Positions 43,876 through 55,974 of a stretch of 64,000 bases of DNA are shown in pieces. Within the stretch, counting starts at the first letter, position 1, and each line of letters starts with the position of its first letter. The notes under the pieces were generated by a model that was given only the letters and a program-made list of their open reading frames with translations, made no database searches and was not told where the DNA came from. The DNA comes from Siderastrea radians (Eukaryota > Cnidaria > Anthozoa > Scleractinia > Rhizangiidae): the NCBI GenBank assembly GCA_964017195.1, contig OZ024895.1:29016375-29080374 (forward strand), in the 5' to 3' direction. Both the position numbers and the translations under genes were made by a program.

Positions 43876-45775
43876 TTCACGTTGTTTGATCAGTCCCTGC
43901 AGTAGCCATTTTGACAATCATTTATAAAAAGGTGACTGATCACCTTGATAACACCACAGGACCCTCCACAGTATTCAATCTTAATATTCTTTACAGTTAA
44001 AGTGCTCAAGATAAGTACCATATTATGTAATCAATTAATTGGTTACCCCTCCAGAGATGGAATCAAAAGTCCTAGCTTCTAGCTGTAACTCTTAAAGTTC
44101 CTCACTTCATCCAGGTTACAATGGGTACTATGGAATTGTTGTAGTAATGAATTCTGGGAAGTTGCCACATCCCATCCAGGGATAAGAAATACTCCTTGTC
44201 CTGTTCTTAACTTGTATTGCTATTCGGTAACTCTGTAAGTAGCCTTAATGTAGGGGCGTATGCTCCTGGCATCATAAGTCATATCCATATCTCTATGAAC
44301 TGATTTTTTTTTCAATTATATGGTCATCAGATATGCCGTTAAGTCCTTTATTTGCAGCTGGCTAGGTTTATTGAGTGTAATAAAAGGTTGCCCTTTTTGA
44401 ATGATATGTGCTCAAGCCATTATTTACTTTCCCACTGCCCAGGTGCTTCTGGGGCATTTTTCAGGAGTGGATGACAAGGGGGGGGGGGGAGTGGTGCAGC
44501 CTTAATCAGGTCTTTCTGCGTTTTGGCAAAAAATCAGGGTAGAGGACTAACGGAAGGGTTCACGGTGAAAGCAACAAGGACTGAGTAAGAGGCCTGGGTA
44601 AGAGGTAGGAATATTGCCCCATTTTAAGTGCTTATGAAATTGTTTACATTGCAGTCCAGGTTTGCGAACTTCTATTTTGCATGGAAAGTTAGTCTTTCTA
44701 TATGGCTGTAACGTTCCTCCACAATAAAGGAGGACACATCAATTGCACATATTCCTCGTGTTTTACTACACATTAAATATCCCTTGTGATTACGTGTACA
44801 TTTACTAGTTCGTATACAGCATTCTTGTCCTGAAATCAAACGCACAAAAACATCAGCTGTGTAAAATGATAAACTAGCTACTGACGACGGTCATTTGGGC
44901 CAGAGTCAACGCTTTTTTTAACCGACGAAGTCGGGTTAGAGCAGTCGTGACAAGACCGTGGACTGGTTTGGTCGGTCAAAATACGTCGTGTAAGGCTCAC
45001 AAGGTGTGTATTTCGCTGTGGCCCACGGGATAGGATGACGTGAGAACAAGAGCGGACGAGCCGCCATTTCAAATTGGCAGGTCAAGAAAGGTGACGGAGG
45101 CTTGGTGGAAGATTTGCTTCGACTGTGTTGTGGTATAATTTTGTGCTGACCTCTGAACATATAGAGAAGAAGTTGTACATAGACATCGATTAGTACACAC
45201 ACGCACGCACGATAGGACAGGGGTCCACATAAAAAGTATTGTAGGTATAGAAGCAGACGTCCGCCGAGCAGTGTTGGCTTTGGCCGGACTGAAATATCTG
45301 TGCAATACTAGTGAAAGAAAGCAAGGATGACTGATAATAACAGGAGGTGAAGTCCAGTGGCATTGTTGATGCTGGTGGGACCAAAGTGTTGCTGAGACAT
45401 CGTAAGGATAGAATCGTTCTCCGTATTAAAATGTTGTTAGAGGAAAATTCTGGTGTATGTTGTTGTGGTTATGTTTAATACTTGGAAAGTATCTAGCTGC
45501 GAACGTTAAGAAAGGTTATTGGCAGGTGGGAAATGAATTACTACACGAGGCTGGATCCGTCTTGGATAGTATAAGCGGCACAGAAGGATGTACCAGTTAG
45601 TCTTTTTAATTTTTCTGCTTTACTTTTGATTTTGAACCCGATTTGTTCGATCTTAGAGTTCGAGACACTGACTTGCTGACTCTGGAAGAGCAAACCGGAT
45701 TTAACGATTACATTATAAGACATGCTTTAACGTGTTTGAGATAAAGCGACGACTTCGCTTTTTTACTATTTCCTC
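43876..45775. other. Intergenic, no gene recognised
   Basis: No conserved ORF is seen. It contains short G and C runs (about 44480) and a stretch at about 45730-45790 (CTTTAACGTGTTTGAG...CAGATTCTGACG) that recurs near 53035-53090. Confidence 0.4.
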
Positions 45776-46300
45776 CAGATTCTGACGGTGCGTTTTTCTC
45801 AATCAATAATCTGTTTTTATAGTGCCATATTCACAACAGTATATGAATACATCGCTCACAACTCTCGGTAACGGCATGTTCAGTTGTGGACAAAATTTAT
45901 CTTTAAATTTAAATTTTAATTGAACAAAATATTCAAAGCGATAAGACAGATGAGCTGAGTCATCAGATTTTAAACATTACGTCATTCGGTAACGCAAAAG
46001 ACAAAATACTGTCGCAACTTTCGTCACGTCGGTTAGCACGTCGAGATTCTGATGATGCGTTTGTCTCAGTAACGATAATCATGTTTTCATAGTGCTCTAT
46101 TCGCAACACATCGCTCACAACTCTCGGCAAAAGCATGTTCAGTTGTGGACAAATTTATATCGACATTTAATTTTTAGTCTAATTCAACAAATTTAAACAG
46201 ACAGATGAGCTCAGTCATCAGATTTTATTAAACGTTACGTCATTCGGTAACGCAAAGGGCAAACTACTGTCACAATTTTCGTTACGCCAGTTAGCACGGC
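45776..46300. repeat. Two-unit tandem repeat (~264 bp)
   Basis: Starts at AGATTCTGACGGTGCG (45777) and again AGATTCTGATGATGCG (about 46042). Both units contain CACAACTCTCGG, CATGTTCAGTTGTGGACAAA and GACAGATGAGCT, and end with a CGTCATTCGGTAACGCAAA phrase. A third diverged relative lies near 53077-53350. Confidence 0.8.
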
Positions 46301-48006
46301 ACGTTGAGCCAAGTAAAAACATTTATCGAGGGTGGAGTAGGTCAAAACGACTGGTAAATGCCTATAATGCGCTTTCTTGTAACTTGTACGATAGAGCATA
46401 GCAATGATTTATTTTGTATTTGCACTCACAATTTGGCTTGAGGAGCCCTTAACATGATTAAAGGAAACTGTGCACAAAGTGTGGTTCCCAGGCGTGGGGA
46501 AAAATTAAATTCTTTTGGGCTGTTAGGGACGGACCATTATTTTTTGGAGGGGGGGATGAAAAAATCCTGAAAAAAATTGTTTGCAAAATCAAAAAAGCCC
46601 AAATAAATTGTTTGCAGACATGAAAAGGAGAAAATAAAAAGATTGCAGACTAGTTGATACATAGTTTGATTTATATTAAGTAAATTTAGTCCTATTTGTT
46701 AAAATGCAAGATAACAATGCAACAAAATGATTTGCAAAATCTGGATTCATCAACTGGTTTGACATGGTAAATTAGCCACCAGAAACTAATTCAAAAGTTG
46801 ACATTTTGAGTGTTAGCTATTAGAGCAAATGAGCTATTTAACACTCAAACATCAGTTTTGTCATTTCTTTCCTTCCGGTGGCTGATTTACCAAATCGACT
46901 TGGTTGATAAACCCCAATTTCTGTCTTTTACTTTTCCACCAACAAATTATACCACAGTTTCTTAAAATCAGTAACTAACCCCTTTATTAAAAATAATCTC
47001 TTCTGAGGACCTTGAAAGCATTAAATGTTAAAGTTAGGTTATTGTATTAATCGTTTCTATAACAAGAACTTTCTGTAATTGGATAGCATTCTCGTACCTC
47101 GAGTCTTCGTCCCTTCTGCGCAGGCTTGAAGGTTTTCTGACCGTTGGTCAAAGGGAACGAAGACCCTGGGTACGAGGATGAATTGGATAGCTGTAATCGG
47201 ACAACTATGTTGCGCACGCGTCAATCAGGTGCACTGAAATGGGTTCTTTTTACAGCTGTTTCTCCACTGCTTGCAAAACTGATAATTAAAAATATATCCC
47301 TGAAGGGCACATAGATTTTCTAATCTCGCATTTTGTTATGGATAGGATTAACTGGACTTCCTATTGTATAATTCAGGGGTAATCCCGTGCTTGTAATTTC
47401 AACTCGTCCTCGCGTTACGCGCTCGGCTGACTTAAAGTAACTCGCCCAATTACTCCCTGAATTGTGCTCCACTGAGTCCAATTACCATTACTAATCAAGA
47501 ACTCTTCGAAGAGCAATGAAACTCTAACTAAGAGAAAAGATTAACTTAAATTCCTGGGTTGCATGTATTCACTACTAGTCACACTGACTTTTCAACAGGG
47601 ACCTAGGCTGGTTTGATCACTTAAAGCAGTCTCCTGTTTTCCACTTGCATGAAGAAGGCAAATTGGATCCGGATCCAGTCTTGTATAAACTACAAAATAA
47701 AGCGCAAGTGTAAGCAAGCACTGTTTCATTTGGTTCCTCAATCCTTTTAGGATCAGGGGAGAAAAGGCCGCTGGTGCAGTTCTATATTATTACTTACAAT
47801 TAGTTCACATTTTAATGTTTCAGGATACTTTGATGTGAGATTTTCAATTTTTTTAGGAAACAAAACAAGCCATGGTGCAGTTATACTTTTAAAAGCTAGA
47901 GAGAGAGGCACGGCATTCATGGAAAGCAGTTTAGGCAGTAATGTTTAGATTAGTATTTTTACTACATAAGATTACCTGATGAATTTTAACTGTATTTAAA
48001 TAAATC

Positions 48007-48057
<51 letters not shown>
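48007..48057. repeat. (AAT)n microsatellite
   Basis: About 17 uninterrupted AAT units. Confidence 0.97.
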
Positions 48058-48058
<1 letters not shown>

Positions 48059-48383
48059 TCCTCGCGAAGCAAGGTTTTTAAATTTGTCGCGTGGGGATCG
48101 CGCGAGGATTGCTAAAGGGCGGTCAAATCTCGATCTGCCTATATATTTTTCGAAGGTGTCCGCACAGTTGCCTAGCAACAAAGCCAAATCGCGACCGCTG
48201 ACAGTTGCGCACTCTCATGTTTCTTCATTTCTTGCTTGCTTCGCTGCGAACACTTGCGTGCTGACATGTTTATTTATCGTCTGTGAATAAGTTACTGGAC
48301 CAATTTCTGATGCAAATGAGGGACCAAGCAAAGACAGCAACCCCTGATTTAACAAGTGGCTGGAAATCCATTCCGGGGGATTT

Positions 48384-49194
48384 AGGGACTGTTCGTTATT
48401 TATGCCTAAGGGGGGGCCGGTGTTTAGAGTGTGGGGGGGGGTAAAATTTTCAAAATCAATGAAAAAGGGGGGGTGTTTTTTAAAATACAGTAGAAATAAG
48501 GGGGTAAACTTTTAGAAACTGTTGTTTCAACACTTGTGTGGCCGTTTTGCAGACATATTTAAAAAGTTGATCTCTGTTTCGAGAATTCTATTTCCAAAGA
48601 ACCTGGTCTTTATAGTTTGAAAAGCCTAGAAAACGTGACGTGGAGTAGCGTTATTTAAAGGTTCCAATATATAACTTATTAAATCCCTTTAAAATACATG
48701 CAATCTGATATTTAATATTAGCAAAACCCACACATGTGTCATTTGCCGGGGCCAGTTGTAGTTTACAGTATTGTAGTGCGTACGTATATAGCCATCCTCA
48801 AAAAGCAAAACTGGTTCAAGCCTTGCAATGAACTTCTTACAAACTTTCCTACCGTTGATTTCTCTCTCAAATCGGATCTTCTCTGGGCGCACGTTAATAC
48901 CAGCGCTGCAAATTTACTTTCCTTGCTGAGTGCTTCCCGTACGATCACAAATGACCGTGCACTTGATTTTGGTTTATCGGCACGCGGCCAGAACATATGT
49001 TGTACGCAATTTCGCAATTGTAAGCACGTCGCGTCCTGAGTATAGGGGGGGGGGGGGTAAAATTTTGAAACTGTCACATAAACGGGGGGTAATTTTTTAA
49101 AATACCCACTTTTGGGGAGGGGTAAATTTTTCATATGCCTGAATTGGTTGAAAATCACCGACCCCCCCTTAGCCATAAATAACGAACAGTCCCT
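48384..49194. mobile_element. Nested 0.8-kb MITE related to the flanking element
   Basis: The ends AGGGACTGTTCGTTATTTAT and, inverted, ATAAATAACGAACAGTCCCT are perfect over at least 20 bp and are followed inside by G-rich / C-rich tracts. The terminal TTAGGGAC matches that of the larger element, so both belong to one family. Strings of GGGGGGGTAAAATTTT repeat inside both arms. No coding sequence is convincing. Confidence 0.8.
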
Positions 49195-51152
49195 AATTAT
49201 TTTTCCAAGTATGATCAAAACCACAAATTTCACAAGAGGCTTAAATTATTTCACAAAGTAGGTTTCAGTTCCCCAAACAGTGCATATTTGTGTATGAGGA
49301 GTTAAAAAGAACTTGATTTTTAACTGTTTAGGACGTTCCAGAGGAAATGTTTTTATGAAATAATTCATATTGGATCAGTAAGAATTTATAAGAGTTTCTG
49401 TTTTCCGTTTTGGATATTGACCCTGTTAATAGTTAAAAAGATAATAATATTCAGATGGTTCAGAAAGGAAAATGTCTGTTCACAATTTGGATAGAAATGC
49501 ACTTGCTCTGCTCCTAGCAATTACCACTTAATGTGTAGTGGGGATAGGAGCATGCATGTAATCAGTATGTATTTGATGTGAAACAAAAATTACTGCTTAA
49601 CATTAATTATTGATAATAATTTCATGCTACATACAGTGACCAGCATCACAGCTCTGCTCGCAATGTACAAGCAAGCACTGAGTTCATGAGAATTGAGATC
49701 CTGATCACCTACAACATGATTTGTCTATGTGAAAGTTTACTTACTTCTGAAGGTTCCACATGCTATAATCTACATTCACCCTTTCCCTTAATTGGCTAAT
49801 TAACTTGCTTTCCATACCAATTGACCCTTTAAGCCCCTATGTAAACCTACAAATTCTCCTTACTGGTCTTCATACATTTCTTGTAGTACTAGTGCAGAGA
49901 AGTTCTTTCTACTAACATTAACACTATTCATGTTTGGTGATCAATTCCTTAATTCTGATGACCAAATTAAAGCATTATTATTGTAGAGAGATGCTGATCA
50001 CTGGGGCTTCAAGGGTTAATTTATTGTGGCAGTTATCTAATCCAATTTTTATAGTATGTTGGGGGTAATGAATAAACTTGCTACCACATCAATATGAAAC
50101 TCTGTGCTTTGTTTGCCATTATTCTGGTTTAGTCTCATTTTCAATTTTTGGCTGTAAACAAATAATTTTTTTAATGCGCCGCATCACTCTTCAGCAGAAG
50201 TAGACTCCTGCTATCTCAACCATTCAAGGGAAATAATGAATTGTTTTAGCTATTGACACTTGTCAATATCCAGTAAATAGAATAAAAACTGAACAACAAC
50301 ATCTAAAGGAAACGGACGGGTTAATGTTGGAGGTAACATGCGTGCGGCTCCAAGTTGGAATTTGAACTGCATTTCTGATAAACCTACTCTCACCCAACCA
50401 AAGTAAACAGAAACACCACTACATATTGTCTTGGACAACAGCAATTTACCTTATGTCAGAATACAACAGTTAGCTCAAATTACACCCAGAAACTCATACC
50501 CAGTTCCTATTCATTAGATTTTAGGATGACAGGGGATTGGATGCAAGTTACATGGAAGCGACTGGGAACCAGAATGTCGACCTAAACTCCCAATTCGGGA
50601 CCCTTGTGGCCACTCATCCACACCTCCAGTTAAACCGAAATTCTATCCCTTCCCCACCCCTCGTGGTGCACCCTTGCCCGAGCTTTGCGAGGTTCTGCGA
50701 GTCACGTATTTCTAGTAATAACAATAATAATAATGATGATAATGATAATAAACACAAAAAAAATTGTTTGCAGGAAAATGTAGCCGGAAAACAAAATTGT
50801 CTGCACAGACAACAACACAGAAAAAAATTGTTTGTCTTGAAAAAATTTTCACCCCCCCTCCAAAAAATTAAGGGTCCGTCCCTAAGGCGATCGCCGGTTT
50901 CTTTTCCGTCGCTTGCATTAGTCATCCGCTTTTGTCTCGGCCAACGCAGTCTCCGTAAACTTCCGGTTTTTTCTTGGCGATTCCGGTTCCGGTTATGGCC
51001 TAATGCAACCGTTACGTCATGATAAGGTCACGGAAGGTAAACAAAACTGAAGCGTGTTACATTACACTAACACCGTTACTTATCCTAGGTCAACGTTCCA
51101 TACTTATATCACACAGACAAACCGCTGTTAACCATGTGGTAGCGGAATAAGG

Positions 51153-51579
51153 CACAGGCGGCCCAAGCTCACGATGAGAGGAGTTGAAATAATTAACATA
51201 ATACTCTTTTGAAATACGCGAAACGTGACTCTCGCCTGGTGGCATATTGAGGTGTTGCTGCTAAGAAGAAGTACTTCTTCTTAGCAGTGGAAACCCAAAA
51301 TGGCATAACTCACTTAAAACGCCTCGGATCGGCCTGAGAAGCGAGATAACAACAGACATAACGACATGACACTGAGGTAAGTTGATTTTATTGTCAAAAT
51401 ATCATTATATTTAGCTATAAATTCGAAAGCGTTTTCTCCCATACAAACCTTTGTAAATACGAACCGTTGTAACACAACACCTCCATATGCCACCAGGCGA
51501 GAGTCACGTTTCGCGTATTTCAAAAAGAGTATTATGTTAATTATTTCAACTCCTCTCGTCGTGAGCTTGGGCCGCCTGT
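51153..51579. mobile_element. Inverted-repeat MITE with 8-bp target duplication
   Basis: GAATAAGG flanks both sides (51145-51152, 51580-51587). Arms of about 130 bp start CACAGGCGGCCCAAGCTCAC and are near-perfect complements (the inner part includes ACGTGACTCTCGCCTGGTGG). The centre includes CTAAGAAGAAGTACTTCTTC, a perfect small palindrome. The 8-bp duplication and CA-start fit hAT. Confidence 0.85.
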
Positions 51580-51734
51580 GAATAAGGTAGAGGTGCATGT
51601 CTTATATAAGACGCATGCGCAAATGAGTTCGACTGAAAGCTACCTAATACATTCAACTTTGAAACTGAGTAGTTGTAGTCAGAAGTTGACATAAAAGTGA
51701 AAGGGCTTGACTCTGACTTGTTTTTAATACTTGC

Positions 51735-51780
51735 CAAAAGACGTTTCGGGTAATGCTTAAGCCCTCATCAGCTTGATAAA
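51735..51780 (-). ncRNA. Hammerhead-like motif with canonical core (minus strand)
   Basis: Reading the minus strand: CTGATGA (51771-51765), helix II GGG/CCC with no extra base, GAAAC, then GTC (51742-51740). All universally conserved hammerhead core bases are present. Helix I pairing is weak. Of the copies in this window it is the only one with an exact core. Confidence 0.55.
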
Positions 51781-52391
51781 AGATTGTTATTACGCGTGAT
51801 TTAAAATTATGGCACGTGCATGCGCGTGCTAGAAAGTTGTTATACTTTACATGTTTACTAATTTCATTACAGAGTGCTACGCGGCACATCACATTACTTA
51901 CGGTACACAGTTGTTACACAAGTTGCGCGTAATGTTTCAATCTCTGGCTCGCGCTTAAGTCCCGCGATACGTTTGAAACATTACGCGCAAATTGTTAACA
52001 GTTTTCTAGCACGCGCATGCACGTGCCATAATTTTAAATCACGCGTAATAACAATCTTTTATTATATGGACAAGAGTGTTTTATTGGGAATAATTGACAA
52101 CTTCTAAAGTTCATACGAAACTACATCTGGGACTGGAGTGGCGTATTTTCCATATCCTTACTAGTGAGGATATCGATAACATCATTTCCCGCTTTTACAC
52201 TGCTTTTTGTGCAAAAACACTCTTGTCTACATAGTAAAGAGAAAATTACACGGCAGCTTGAAGATATGAATTTTATTTTCTCGTGGTAAAAGACAATATT
52301 TTACTCACTCGCTGCGCTTGTTCTTAAAATATTGTTTTCACCACTTGAAAATAAAATTCATATCTTCGCACCACCGTGTAATATCCTCTAT

Positions 52392-52440
52392 TTATCAAAC
52401 TGATGAAGGCTTAAGCAGTAGCCGCAACGTCGTTTAGCAA
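52392..52440 (+). ncRNA. Hammerhead-like motif, mutated partner copy
   Basis: CTGATGA (52400-52406), GGC/GCC helix II, then GCAAC in place of GAAAC, and GTC (52429-52431). The A-to-C change in the GAAA box should abolish cleavage. It is the inverted partner of the 51735-51780 motif. Confidence 0.4.
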
Positions 52441-52480
52441 GAATTAAAAACAAGTCAGAGTCAAATCCTTTCACTACTAC

Positions 52481-54020
52481 ATTCAATTTTGCCTAAAACA
52501 AAATATGAATAATTATTTCATAAAGACGATCGATTGGCTGAATATTTAGGCCGCAGAAAATTTTAGGAAACAGAATCCTATCCGCGAATTTCCGAGCTGC
52601 TGATGGCTCGCCGAAAATGCTAGCTGACCTTATTTTGCACTCTAAACGACATATTTGTCCCTCCAAAAACAATAGGAACTAATAAGTCCTCTTGTTACAA
52701 AAGTCCGACGTGATGTTTCGCCAAAGAAATCTCTAGCTTTCACTGCAATTAAATCCGAAAATCTCCGGTGATTTATATTTTGTGTTTCGCATCACGGATT
52801 GCGATCTATAGACCCTTTTCGTCAAGAAATTTACGTTGTAGCTTCCTTGGAGCTATAAACGCGAGCAAATATTTAAATGGCGGATGTAAAGAGCGGATCA
52901 CCGCGTGGGCCGCGGGGTAATCTTGTCGCCTCAATGTGACAGTTCCATTGTTTTTTTGAAAGATAACAGCTGACGTTCACGCGTGCGCATTATCGGGATA
53001 GTGTCCCTTTAAACATTATGTCCTGGGATGTGCCTTAACGTGTTTGAGCGTGGAGTTTCGCTTTCCGCAGATTCTGACGATCTGCTTGTGTTTATCAAGC
53101 AATATATTTTGATTTTACCTATGGTCACTGTTTGTATTCACGGTCTAGGCGCAACAGTAAATATTTCGTCGTCCGTCTGCATAAACATTCACAGTTGTGG
53201 GAGGATTTACACCAACGTTCAACGTTGTGTTGAATTTGCTTATTTAAGCAAAAACAAAAAACAAAAAAAAAAGGGATAAGAAAGACGAGCTGGGACATCA
53301 TATCAGAGTTTAAACATTAAGTCATTCAGTAACGCTATAGTCAAAATATTGTGTCACACACGTATAGTCACCTGAGGGTCTCCTGAGGTAGAAAGAATAA
53401 ACTCACGAAGTCACGTACGTAAAGTAATCGTGAAGAGAAAACAGGTGAAAGGAATATTACACCCACGCTCTGCAGTCTCCATAGCTTGTGTCAGCATTTT
53501 CAGGAACTAGGAGAAACATCAGCCTTCTAGTATTCCTTGGTCAGTGGTTTGGTTTTCAGGGGGAAGCAGACCGAAATGTCTGATAGCCTTCACAGCGGTC
53601 GAACGCAGAAAACAACGTTACTTCCGGTTTTTCAGAGCCTTGAATCAGTTCAGGCTTTTAGAACGCAAAATTCGTAGAAAACGATGCATAAATCTCGATA
53701 AACCAAATTTCGCGCCAATAAAATTTGTGGATGCCAGTTACTTCATTCTAATACACGCTCAAAGTAAAAAGCTCAAGTTTACAGAAACGGCGGTAAGTTA
53801 TGCGGTTAAAGTGAAACTTCCGACATCTGTCTGTATTTTCTTTTGTAAAATTATGGCAGGAACTGCCCACGCGTCCTGCGTTTGACCACTGTGAACTGAT
53901 AGCCTGCTCCAGGCTCCAGGCTTTTAGATTGTGGAGAGCAGCGAAAAAAGCCGCGCGGCGGTAGGGTCGGCGCGAGAGAAGACTGGGAGGAAGGCGAAGA
54001 AACTTCGCCTCATTCTCGTC
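52481..54020. other. Intergenic; dispersed repeat pieces
   Basis: About 53035-53545 combines a diverged copy of the 45.8-46.3-kb tandem unit and a copy of the 12.1-kb dispersed repeat (AGCTTGTGTCAGCATTTTCA). No gene was recognised. The ORF at 53544-53885 lacks family features. Confidence 0.45.
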
Positions 54021-54097
54021 CCCAGAGCCACTTGGCCCTCTTACCGCCGGCGAGTGGGCACGTCGCCGGCGGCTAAGAGGGCCAAGCGGCCCTGGGG
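54021..54097. repeat. GC-rich hairpin
   Basis: CTTGGCCCTCTTACCGCCGG and the inverted CCGGCGGCTAAGAGGGCCAAG enclose about 16 bp. A perfect-looking foldback with only a couple of mismatches. Confidence 0.85.
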
Positions 54098-54484
54098 AGG
54101 AGAATGACTTCGGCCCTTCTTTCGCCTCTGTCCCCAGTCTCCCTTCGTTTTTCCTCTTGCGCCCGATTTTTCTTTCGCGCCCCGCTTTTTCGCTGTTCGC
54201 CACAAGTCGGCCCACACGAGAGGACTTGTCGCAAGGAATTGTTGCAGCGACTGGTCCCCTGTAGTGTTAACACGATGGGACTAGTCGCGGGGACACGTCC
54301 CTTGAAGGGTTTACTCGTGGGACCTGTTAATTGCATAATAGTAAAAATTAGGGTGCTTTGGCTGAGATTCGCTGAATCGTGAAGACGAAAACTTGAGTGG
54401 TCCTCAGGCGTGAAACCGAATTTACTAAATTAAGCGCAAAACATTAAAATAAACTAGCTGCCTTGTACATCAAAAAGTCTACAA

Positions 54485-54900
54485 GGTTCAGGGACTTCTG
54501 AAACTATCGCACGAATCCTACAACCCTACAACATCCGCGTTGCTCAGAAACCTATCCCTACTTTACGACAACTACTGACGAACGTTAAAGACAGAGACGA
54601 ACCGAGCGACAGACAGGGAGCAGTTTATAAGATCAAATGCTGCGACTGCCAGGCAAACGAGCGACTCAGAAATGGTGATATCAACAATCACATTGCTGAG
54701 CACCATTTAAAAACAAACCACAGAATCGACTGGGACTCTGCTAAATGCGTTACCTATAGTATGGACTACTATCATCGAATCACTCTGGAAAGCTGGTTTA
54801 CTAACTTAGAACAAAGACCACTGAACCGTTGCCAACAGCTACCTGCACCTTAGAAACGACTTATTGACGACAATAACAAGACAGACAAACAATAGACAAA
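54485..54900 (+). pseudogene. PLE GIY-YIG relic with internal deletion
   Basis: The frame reads ETIARILQPYNIRVAQKP, LRQLLTNVKDRDEP, GAVYKIKCCDCQA, then skips to NERLRNGDINNHIAEHH and LESWFTNLEQRPLNRCQQ. The YIGETGR core and roughly 20 residues are missing between CQA and NER, so the nuclease is dead even though the frame stays open. No polymerase part remains. A hammerhead-like 3' repeat follows about 200 bp downstream. Confidence 0.75.
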
Positions 54901-55097
54901 CCGACTAATTTTACTAACAATAGACCAACGGACATTTGACTAACAAAAGACGGATCGAAACGCACCAATCGTTTTATAGTCTTCACAGCCAATAACATCA
55001 CGGCTTAACTGACCGACGACCAAAAAATCACGAGATTGTCGACCAATCAGGAAAAAGACCAGAGACTTATAACATCTACTGACGATTCACAGTTCAC

Positions 55098-55144
55098 TTG
55101 ACTGCGATGATGACTTCCACTCAGGTTGTCGAAACGTCAGTCAA
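55098..55144 (+). ncRNA. Hammerhead-like motif after a PLE relic
   Basis: TTGACT (55098-55103) and AGTCAA (55139-55144) pair as a 6-bp helix I around GATGATGAC...GTTGTCGAAACGTC. The GAAAC-GTC half is exact, but the CUGANGA box is altered (TGCGATGATGA), so cleavage is doubtful. Confidence 0.45.
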
Positions 55145-55908
55145 TGTCACCTCAAACAGTCCTTCTCAGGACTACACTCACCTGGACGATCGTAATCTAC
55201 CGACTTATGATATGACTCCTGGGTTCAAACCATTTAAAGTGTACGAGTGTTTGTCATTTGCAATTTCGATAATTTTTTTTCCACCGGACGTTAATGGGTA
55301 GTTCATACGAATTACGGGACTTCGTCCTCGGGACTAGTCGCAGGGACCAGTCTCCCCTTGCGTGCCCTTGTGTGTGCCTGGAACAGGCTAAGTGTCTGAG
55401 CACCACACCCTCCCTTACACTTACACCTCATCCTAAATAAACCTCACCACCCCCAACTAAACCGCTTTCCTAACATAGGTTTGACTCGGGAATAATAATT
55501 AAAGGGACATTGTCACCAATATCTAGGATAACTTTGAAAAGCTAAAAGACGTATTCTAATCAGCGGAACCCAAAAATACTGGTTGAGTTTCGTTTAAAAC
55601 TACCCCACCAGTTCTCTGAGACTATAATTTAGGGTGTTTGGCTGCGGATCGCTAGGATGGGAATGGTTGCAACTTGAAAACATCAAGCTGATGTTTTCAA
55701 GTTTTTCCTTTGTTTCGTGGAAAAGTCGCCAATAAATGACTATGGTTTGTTCTTCCTTTGAGAAAATCATTTGATTTCCTTCTCTTGACGTTCTAGGAGC
55801 ATTCTGTGTACGTGGAAAAATTTCAGCACATTTTTGACCCCAAAACGTAAAAATTCCCGTGATAGTGTCCTGGAATCCATAACAAGACGTACCAAACGAA
55901 CCCAAAAA

Positions 55909-55974
55909 CAATCTCGTTCCCAGAGCCCACGTTACCCTAGACCAGCGGTCACGTGGGCTCTGGGAACGAGATTG
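55909..55974. repeat. Foldback repeat
   Basis: CAATCTCGTTCCCAGAGCCC and its exact complement enclose a short loop region. Same GTTCCCAG family as 27526-27581. Confidence 0.9.

Larger units (their letters stand above)
46523..50885. mobile_element. Possible 4.4-kb inverted-repeat element, no intact gene
   Basis: TTAGGGACGGACCATTATTT with TTTTTTGGAGGGGGGG at the left is mirrored by CCCCCCCTCCAAAAAATTAA and GGGTCCGTCCCTAA at the right. An AAAAAAATTGTTTGC-type phrase follows inside both arms. The interior has no conserved ORF and holds a nested element (48384-49194), an AAT microsatellite (48007-48057) and a foldback at about 47092-47184. It could instead be two solo copies of one MITE family in opposite orientation. 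Confidence 0.5.
51655..52480. mobile_element. Inverted PLE-type terminal repeats with hammerhead-like motifs
   Basis: GACTCTGACTTGTTTTTAAT (51709) is mirrored by ATTAAAAACAAGTCAGAGTC (about 52443-52462). Between them the arms carry GCTTAAGC-containing hammerhead-like cores and AAAGATTGTTATTACGCGTG / its complement. A palindromic MITE (52064-52391; AAGAGTGTTTT arms and AAGATATGAATTTTATTTTC arms) is inserted in the right arm. The centre has no polymerase. This looks like a gutted PLE with inverted ends. Confidence 0.65.
54190..55385. mobile_element. Non-autonomous element with a PLE relic inside
   Basis: Both ends carry GGGACTAGTCGC-type modules (GATGGGACTAGTCGCGGGGA at 54274; TCGGGACTAGTCGCAGGGAC at 55338) and ACACGAG / TTGTGTGTGCC edges. 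The middle is a PLE endonuclease relic and its 3' repeat. The outer boundaries are approximate and no target duplication was resolved. Confidence 0.45.

Noticed and set aside
53544..53885. 113-aa ORF (MVWFSGGSRPKC...)
   Set aside because: It overlaps a dispersed repeat boundary and shows no domain signature; left unannotated.
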